A DNA stretch of 64,000 nt, from NCBI RefSeq assembly GCF_040049295.1, contig NZ_JBDZDQ010000001.1, positions 310,001 to 374,000 on the forward strand, in the 5' to 3' direction. The position numbers and the translations under genes are program-made. The notes under the pieces are model-generated. The model saw nothing but the letters and a program-made list of their open reading frames with translations, had not been told where the DNA came from and made no database searches. Each line of letters opens with the position of its first letter. The stretch's first letter is position 1. This document shows, piece after piece, positions 50,618 to 59,900 of the stretch. Origin of the DNA: Sphingomonas sp. KR3-1. Lineage in GTDB: Bacteria; Pseudomonadota; Alphaproteobacteria; Sphingomonadales; Sphingomonadaceae.

Positions 50618-50912
50618 GGCTGTCGGGGAATTCCATGAGATCGAGCTGAGACTCGATTGTATTTACAGGAAAATCCCTCCCTCGATAGCGGAATAGTACC
50701 AGTTTGTTTCGTTGAGCCATTTTGGGGCTTCCCCTAAGGGAAACACATTCCAGGGGCGATGGGGGCGCCAATGCGAAAGATATTCCACACCGTATGATCC
50801 TCGCCGGCGATCCGCCGGCGAATCTCCCAACCAAAGACTATTTGCCGCGTGTCGGGCCGCTCCCGTGCGCACGGCTTCGCATACGCGCGCGCCAAGCGCC
50901 GAGCTGAGGGAA
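50618..50912. promoter_or_regulatory. Divergent promoter region of the giant autotransporter gene
   Basis: This 295-bp gap has no gene. It is AT-richer in its first 100 bp and contains the near-palindrome TTCCCCTAAGGGAA at 50729-50742. The autotransporter ATG is preceded by a GAGGGAA ribosome-binding site. The palindrome is a candidate binding site for the divergent regulator. This is inference. Confidence 0.45.
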
Positions 50913-53900
50913 ATGAAGATGACCGTCCTGACCCCGCGCACCGCGCGCCGCGCCCGCAAGACCCTGCTCGCCACGACCGCCCTGGTCGCCGCCGCCGCGG
51001 CGCTGCCCGCCTATGCGCAGACGGTCCCTGTCCGGGGCGGGACGATCGAGGGCGCCGACCTGGTCACGGACTATCCGGGCGGCACCGTCGTCGTGAGCAG
51101 TTCGGGCAATCCGGTGACGATCACCAACGTGACGATCGAGGCCAACAACCTCGATGGCGGGTCCGACGCCTATGTGCAGAACCCCGGCACTGTCGATCAG
51201 ACGATCATCCTGGCCGGTTCGAACAGCTTCACGACGACGCAGGCGGGCGGCACGGGGTTCCGCGTGGGCAACAACAATGCCGGTCTGACCGTGTCGATGA
51301 CCGGCGGGACGCAGAGCTTCTCCGGCCGGTACGGCATGTACCTGACGGCGCACGGCGCGCTGAACCTGGTCAACACCGGTGGCACGCTGAATGTCTCCGG
51401 GGTCGGCCTGTACGGCCTCTACGCCTTGACCGATGCCGGAATCGTGAACCTCGACCTCGGTACGGTGAACATCACCGACGCAGGGGGCAGCGGCGTCTAC
51501 GCCTCCGGCACCACCGGCGCATCCGTGGCGACCAGCGGCGGCAGCATCACGGCGGACACCGGAATCTTCGCCAGCTCGGGCGGCCTGACCAGCATCGTCT
51601 CGGGCAGCACGATCTCAGCCACGACTTACGGTATCCAGGGCAGCACGACCGGGACCGGGCATGTCGAGATCACTTCGAACGCTGCGATCACCGCCGGCAA
51701 TATCGGCATCTATCTGTCAAATACGAACGGGGACACCGGCGACTTCATCCGCGCCAACGCCAACGTCTCCGGCACCACCTACGGCATCCGCACCGCCGGC
51801 AACCGTGCCACCAACGTCACCGTCGCGGCGGCGGCCACGGTGCAGGGCGGCTCGGCAGGCGTGTATCTCGGCCTCGGGGGCGGGATGGTCTCCAACGCCG
51901 GCACGATCACTGGCGCGATCGGGATCAGCAGCCAGTTCGCGGACACCAGCATCCAGAACAATGGAACGATCGCCGGCACGACGACCTATGGCGTCAACAT
52001 GGCCGGCGGCACGCTGACCAACAATGCGGGCGGCACGATCTCGGGCCAGACCTGGGCGGTATCGACCGGCAGCCCCGGCGACCTGAGCATCACCAACGCC
52101 GGCACGATCACCGGCGGCACGAGCGGCGCGATCAGCGCCTCCGCCTCGGGTGCGCTGACGCTAAACCTGGCGGCCGGCTCGACGACCACCGGCCGGGTCG
52201 CGGCGGGCGGCGCCACGGTGGCGGCAACGATTGCGGGCACGCTCAACGGCGATTTCACGGCCGCCGGCGCCGGCGCCACCACCGCCACGCTGGCTGCCAC
52301 GGGATCGGTCAATGGCAACGTCACCCTCAGCAACTATAACGACGTCTTCACCACTCAGGGGGGCGCCATCTCTGGCATGCTCGACGGCGGCGCGAGCTAC
52401 GACACGCTCAACCTCGCCGGCGGCAGCACTTCGCTGAACATCACCGGTTTCGAGGCGATCAACCAGCAAGGCGGCACCAACACGCTGACCGGCAATTTTG
52501 CCGGTGTCTCCACCTTCGCGGTGACCGGCGGCACGCTCAGCCTGAGCAGCCCCACCGCGCTGACCACCACCCTTACCCTGAACGGCGGCACATTGCGCGC
52601 GGCGACCGTCGGCGCGTTCGGCTCCGGCCAGATCCAGGCGACGACCGGCACGCTCCAATATGGCGCGACGGGCAGCTATGCCAACGCGATCCAGCTGATG
52701 CTGAACACCGGCCCGGCGGTGCGGCTCGAGGCCGATGCCGGCGTCACCGCGACCCTGACCGGTAACATCATCCAGCAGAGCGGCCCCGGCCAGTCGCTGG
52801 TGATCGGCGGCCTCGGCACGATCGCGCTCACCGGCGCGGGCAACTGGACCAACGGCACGACGATCGACAGCGGCGCGACGCTGATCACCAGGCCCTCCAC
52901 CGTCGCCGCCGGCGGGATCACCAACAACGGCACGCTGGTGTTCGACAACAGCGGCAACGGCGCGTTCAATCTCACGATCGCCGGCACCGGCAACCTGGTG
53001 AAGCGCGGCAGCGATTCGCTCACGATCGCCGGCACCAACACCTATACCGGCACGACGACGATCGAAGCGGGCACGCTCACGATCGGTTCGCTCAACACGA
53101 TCGCCACCAGCTCCGCCGTGGCGCTGACCGGGAGCACCGCGGTGCTCAACCTGGGCTCCAGCGCGGAAGGCGCGGCAATCAACAACCTGTCCGGTGTCGC
53201 CGGCAGCAGCGTGACGCTCGCGGGCAAGTCGTACACGCTCGCCAACAGCGCCAACACCGTGTTCGCCGGCAACCTCTCCTCGGCCGCGCCCTTCGACGCC
53301 ATGCGGCGCATCACCAAGACCGGCACCGGCACGCTGACGCTGTCCGGCGACACGTCCGGCCCGCAGGTCGGCGTCGCGATCAACCAGGGCGCGATCGCGC
53401 TTGCCGGCACCGCGTCGCTCGCCAATGCGCAGCTCGTGACGGTCGCCAGCGGCGCAACCTTCGATATCTCCGGCATCACCGGCGCGACCAGCAGCGTGCG
53501 CGACATCAATGGCGCCGGCGCGATCGTGCTGGGCAGCAAGACCCTGTCGGTCACCGCCGCCAATTACTTCGGCACCAGCACCCCGCTGACGGGCACGATC
53601 ACCGGCACCGGCGGCTTCGAGATCGCCGGCGGGGCCGTCGCCTTCGGCAATGCGATGGCCTATTCGGGCACCACCATCATCCGCGCCAGCGGCCAGCTCA
53701 ACCTGATGTACAGCGCCTCGCTGCTCCAGTCCGACGTGATCGTGGACGGCCAGTTGGGTATCACGGCGCCGACGACCGGAATCCGCAGCCTTTCGGGCGC
53801 TGGGCAGGTCTATCTGGCTACCAACACGCTCGAGATCAGCAACGGCGGCACCTATCTGGGCACGATCGACAACGGCTCGCTGCGCCTGACCGGCGGCGCG

Positions 53901-56900
53901 CTGGCGATCAACGGCTATGCCAGCCTCAACACGCTCACGCTCGACGGCGGCGACGCGACGATCGGCACGGGCGGCGCCTCGGACTATTTCAACGCCAACA
54001 GCATCGTGCTGAACAACGGCACGCTGACCGCCAGCCGCGACAATGTCACGCTGAGCAACGTCTCAGGCGCGGGCAATCTGGTGAGCGCCGGCCTGACCAC
54101 GCTGCAGGACAGTAGCTACACCGGCACGACCACGGTGCAGAGCGGCACGCTATCGCTCCGGCTGGGATCGGCGATCTCGAATAGCGGCGCAGTGACCGTC
54201 AACGCACCCGGCACGCTCGAACTCGCCTATGGCAGTGAGACGATCGGCAGCCTCTTTGGCGACGGCGCGGTCAATCTCAACCAGTATACGCTGAGCGTCA
54301 CCGATGGCGGCAATTTCGCCGGCGTGATGAGTGGCACCGGCACGGGCAGCCAGGGCATCGTCGGCCTGATCGTCGAGAGCGGCCAGCTGACCCTGACCGG
54401 CGACAGCACCTATACCGGCGACACGCATATCGAGAGCGGCGGCACGCTGACGCTGGGCGATGGCGGCACCAGCGGATCGCTGGGCACCGGCCTGATCCGC
54501 GTCGGCCCGGGCGGCAACCTGGTCGTCGACCGTTCGGACACGCTCTCGATCGCGGCGCTCGCCGGCGGCGGCCGCTTCCTGCAGAGCGGCACCGGCATCA
54601 CCCAGCTGGACGGCAATGAAGGCTTCTACGGCGACGTGCTGGTCACCAACGGCACGCTCGCGGTGCTCGGCGCCTACACGCTCGAACAAGCGCATAGCGT
54701 CTCGCTGACCACCGCAGGCACCCTGCTCGATCTCAGCGGCGCCTCGAGCTCGGTCGGCATCGGCACGCTGTACGGCGCGGCCGGCAGCACCGTGCGCTAT
54801 GGCGACGCGGGCATGCGGGTCATCATGGCCAACAACCAGGACTTCGCCGGCGTATTCGACGATGTCTCGACCGCAACGCCCGCGCCCCAGATGCTGCTCA
54901 CCGGCGCGGGCCAGCTCACGCTTTCCGGCCAGAGCAACATGCGCGCCGTCGGCGTGGACGGCGCCTATGCCATCCTCAAGCTGACCGGCACCGGCTCGCT
55001 CGGCACCGGCACCGCGGTGACGATCGACAATGGCGGTACGCTCGACCTGTCGAGCCTGACCGGCACCAGCTACGCGATCGGCGACCTCGCCGGCAATGGC
55101 GGCACGGTCACGCTCGGTGCTACGACACTGACGATCACCGACGGCCAGTCCAACAGTTTCGCGGGCGCTATCCACGGCACCGGCGGGCTGCACCTGACCG
55201 GCGGCGCGATCGGCCTGAGCGGCCTGAACGACTATAGCGGCGATACGGTGATCGCCGCCGGCGCGTCGATCCTGCTCAGCGGCAACGGTTCGCTCCTGAA
55301 TTCGAAGGTCGTCCTGAACGGCAGCCTCGACGTCGCCAATGCCGCGACCATTTCCGAACTCGCGGGCGACGGCACGGTCGTCCTGACCAGCGGCACGCTC
55401 TACATCGACGGCAATGGCGGCGAGAGCGCCTTCACCGGCATCGTTACCGAGCTGGACAGCGCCAACCCGCGGGACCTCGTCATCAATTCGGGCCACCAGA
55501 CCGTCTCGCAGGACTGGACCTATACCGGGCTCACCGTCCTCGCCGGCAGCGCCGGCATGACGATCGGCGATGGCAGCACTCATGGCTCGCTGGCCAGCGC
55601 AGTGCTGCTGAACGGCGGCACGCTGACCGCCGACCGATCGGACACGATGACGATCCACGGCCTGTTCGGATCGGGCACGCTGCTGCAGGCAGGCGCGGGC
55701 GAGACCATCCTGGCTGCAACCAGCCAGGTCGGACCGGCCTTTGGCGGCGATGTCGTCATCGCCAATGGCGCGCTGACGCTGGCCGACTGGAACGCGCTGA
55801 GCCAGGCTAGTTCGGTCACGCTCAGCGGCGCGAACGCCGTGCTCAACACCGGCAGCAACCTCGAGATCGCGCAGATCAACAACCTGTCCGGGGTCGCTGG
55901 CAGCACGATCAATATCGGCCGCGACATCCTGCAGGTGAACAACACCCAGGACACCGTGTTCGCGGGCGCGCTGCACAGCGTGCCGGATCCCAGCCCTTTC
56001 TATGTCCAGGGCATGATCAAGTCGGGCACGGGGACGCTGACGCTTACCGGCCAGAACACGCTCGTCACTGCGATCGTCGACGAGGGCACGCTCGCGGTCT
56101 CCGGCAGCGGCGCGATCGGCGATGTCGCCTATGTCTGGCTCCGCGACGGCACGCTCGACCTGTCCGGCATCACCAACGGCGCAACCGCGTTCGGCACGCT
56201 CAACGGCGACAACAGCGACGCCATCGTCAATCTCGGCGCGACCACGCTGACCCTCAACGGCGAACCCTATGGCGGCGAGTTCAGCGGCGTCATCCAGGGC
56301 AGCGGCGGGCTGATCGTCAAGTCGTGGCAGCTGCTCGAAGGCGTCAACACCTATAGCGGCGACACGGTGGTTGATGCCGGTGCCAGGCTGGCGCTCGCTG
56401 GCATGGGCTCGATCGCCAACTCGGCTTTGGTCGTCAATGGCGTGTTCGACCTCGGCAGCGTCTATGACTCAGACAATGACGTAGTCCCCGATGTCACCAT
56501 CGCCAACCTCTCGGGCAGCGGCGAAGTCAATCTGAGCGACAGCACGCTGGTCGTCGGCGGCAATGATCAGAACGCGAGTTTCTCCGGCACGCTCTCGGGC
56601 GGCGCCGGCCGGGTGGAGAAGGATGGCATCGGCACCTGGACGCTTTCCGGCACCAACGACCTCACCGACCTGTTCGTCTTCGGCGGCACCGTCGCGCTCG
56701 CCGGAAACGGCAGCCTGGGCAGCAACGCCGTGGTCGACCTGTTCGGCGATCTCGACATTTCGGGCCTGACCAATGGCGGGACCAGCATCGTCGACCTGGG
56801 TGGCTTCGGGAGCGTCAACCTCGGCGCCAACACGCTCACGCTCACCGATGGCAGCGCGAGCTATGGCGGCGTGATCAGCGGCACCGGCGGCTTCCATGTC

Positions 56901-59900
56901 GCGGGCGGCTACGGCACCTTCTCGGCCACGCAGCTCTATACCGGCACGACCACGATCGACGCGGGCGCCACGCTGTACCTCGTCGGCTTCGACGGCAGAC
57001 TCACCGGCGCGGTACAAGTCGATGGCACGCTGGACGTATCGCTCCACGCAGGCGCCCCCTTCATCGGCGGCCTGTCGGGCACCGGCACGGTCGAGCTCCG
57101 CCCGGACCGCGATCTCACCGTCAATGGCGGTGGCAGCTTCTCGGGCTCCATCCATGGCGGCGCCGGCATGGTCTTCGCCGCCGGCACCAGCACGCTGAGC
57201 GGCACCAACGACTATGCCGGCACCACCACGATCGACACCGGCGCGACGCTGGTGCTCTCGGGCGCGGGCACGACCGGCACCGGCGCGGTGATCGCGAACG
57301 GCGCATTCGATATCTCAGGTTCCAGCACGGGCGTGAACATCGCCAATCTCGCGGGCTCCGGCACGGTGGCGCTCGGCGCGAACACGCTGACTCTCGGCTC
57401 CGACAATCTCGACAGCCTGTTCGGGGGCGTCGCCTCCGGCACCGGCGGACTGACCAAGGTCGGCACCGGCGTGCTGACCTTGTCGGGCGCCAATACCTAT
57501 TCAGGCCTCACCCAGGTCGCAGAAGGCACGCTGCGCCTCGGCGCCGCTGGCGTGCTCGCCGACGATTCGACGCTCGAGGTCCGCAACGGCGCGACGCTCG
57601 ACATGAACGGCTTCGACGAGACTGTCGCCGCCTTTACCATCCAGGGCAACCTCACCGGCGCCGGCACGCTGACCGCCGCGCTGTACAATTTGCTCGGCGG
57701 CGCCATCGACCACGACCTCGGTGCCGGCGCGGTCTATCAGCTGGGCGGCACGACGCTGCTGAACGGCACGTCTGCGGGCTCGGCGGTGCACGTCAATGGC
57801 GGCACGCTGGTGCTCGGCGCGGACGACCGGCTTGCCGATACGGCGACGGTGACGGTGCTTACCGGCGCGGCGCTGGACCTGCAGGGGCATAGCGACACCG
57901 TCGGCAGCCTGGCGCTGGCCGGCACGCTGGACGGCACCGGCACCCTGACCGCCGCGACCTACACGCTCGACAGCGCCCTGGTGAACGCGAACCTCGGCAC
58001 CGGCACGCTGATCCAGCATTCGGGCAACTCGCTGCTGAACGGCGCGGCGGCGACCAGTGTGGTCAACATCACCGGCGGCACGCTCCAGCTCGGCGCCTCG
58101 GATCGCCTGGCCGATGCCGCGGCGGTGACGGTCGCTGCCGGCACGACGCTCGATCTGCAGGGCTTCAACGATACCGTCGGCACGCTGGCGCTGGCCGGCA
58201 CGCTCTCGGGCACCGGCAAGCTGACGGCCGCCACCTACACGCTGGACAGCGCGACGGTGGATGCCAACCTCGGCACCGGTACGCTGGTCCAGCATTCGGG
58301 GACTTCGCTACTGAACGGCGCCGCGGCAACCGGAGCGGTCAACCTGACCGGCGGAACGCTGCAGCTCGGCGCCTCGGATCGCCTCGCCGACACGGCGGCG
58401 GTCAATGTCGCGACCGGCACCATCCTGAACCTCCAGGGTTTCAGCGACACGGTCGGCACGCTCGCACTGGCCGGCACGCTTTCGGGCACCGGTACGCTGA
58501 CGGCGGCGACCTACACGCTCGATGGCGCAACGGTTAACGCCAACCTCGGCGCCGGCACGCTGATCCAGCACTCCGGCACTTCGCTGCTCAACGGCACTGC
58601 CGCCACCACGACGGTGAACATCGACGCCGGCACGCTGCGCCTCGGCGCTTCGGATCGCCTGGCCGATACCGCGGCGGTGACCGTGGCAAGCGGGACGACG
58701 CTCGACCTGCAGGGCTTCAACGACACCGTTGGCACCCTCGCACTCGCCGGCACGCTCTCGGGCACCGGCACGCTGACCGCGGCCAGCTACACGCTCGACG
58801 GCGCGGCAGTGAACACGAACCTCGGCACCGGCACGCTGACCCAGCATTCAGGCACCTCGCTGCTGAACGGCACCGCGGCCACTACGACCGTCAACGTCAC
58901 CGCCGACACGCTCCGGCTCGGTGCCGCGAACCGCCTCGCCGACACGGCCACGGTGACCATGGCGAGCGGCACTACGCTCGACCTGCAGAGCTTCAGCGAC
59001 ACCGTCGGTACCCTCGCCCTCGCCGGCACGCTGGACGGCACCGGCACCCTCACCGCCTCGACCTACACGCTCGACAGCGCGACGGTGAACGCCAATCTCG
59101 GCACCGGCACGCTGATCCAGCATTCGGGCACCTCGCTGCTGAACGGCACGGCGGCGACCGGCACGGTGCATGTCGACGCAGGTACGTTGCGCCTCGGCGC
59201 GGCGAACCGCCTCGCCGATACGGCTGCGGTGACGGTGGCGAATGGCACGACGCTCGATCTGCAGGGCTTCAACGACACGGTCGGCACGCTCGCCCTCGCC
59301 GGCACGCTCTCGGGCACCGGCACGCTGAGCGCGGCGAGCTACACGCTGAACGGCGCGACGGTGAACGCCAATCTCGGCGCCGGCACCCTGATCCAGACCG
59401 GCGGTGCCTCGACGCTGCGCGGTAGCTTCGCGGGCAATGCGATGCAGCTGAACGGCGGCACGCTGACGCTCGATCGCACTGGCGCGATCACCTATGCCGG
59501 CACGCTTTCGGGTACCGGCGCGCTCGTCCAGACCGGCGGCGGCGTGTTGACGCTGAGCGGCAACAGCACGGGCTTCGCGGGCACCACTACCGTCTCGGCC
59601 GGCGGCCTCGCAGTGAACGGCCAGCTCGGCGGCACCGTCACGGTTTCGGCCGGCGCGCTCTCGGGCACCGGCAGCATCGGCGGCGCCGTCAGCCTTGCCG
59701 ACGGCACGCATCTCGTCGGCGCGAATGGCGCTACCCTGTCGATGGGTTCGCTTGCCCTCTCCTCGGGCACCGCGATCGACGTGACGCTGTCCCAGCCTTC
59801 CACCGCGGCGCTCTTCACCGTCGCGGGCAACCTGACGCTCGATGGCACGCTCAACATCACCGCCCAGCCAGGCTTCGGCGCGGGCATCTACCGCCTGATC

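Noticed and set aside
57537..59468. Regular repeats as a possible CRISPR array
   Set aside because: The 276-bp period is in frame, the repeats code for protein, and there are no short identical repeats with unique spacers or cas genes.
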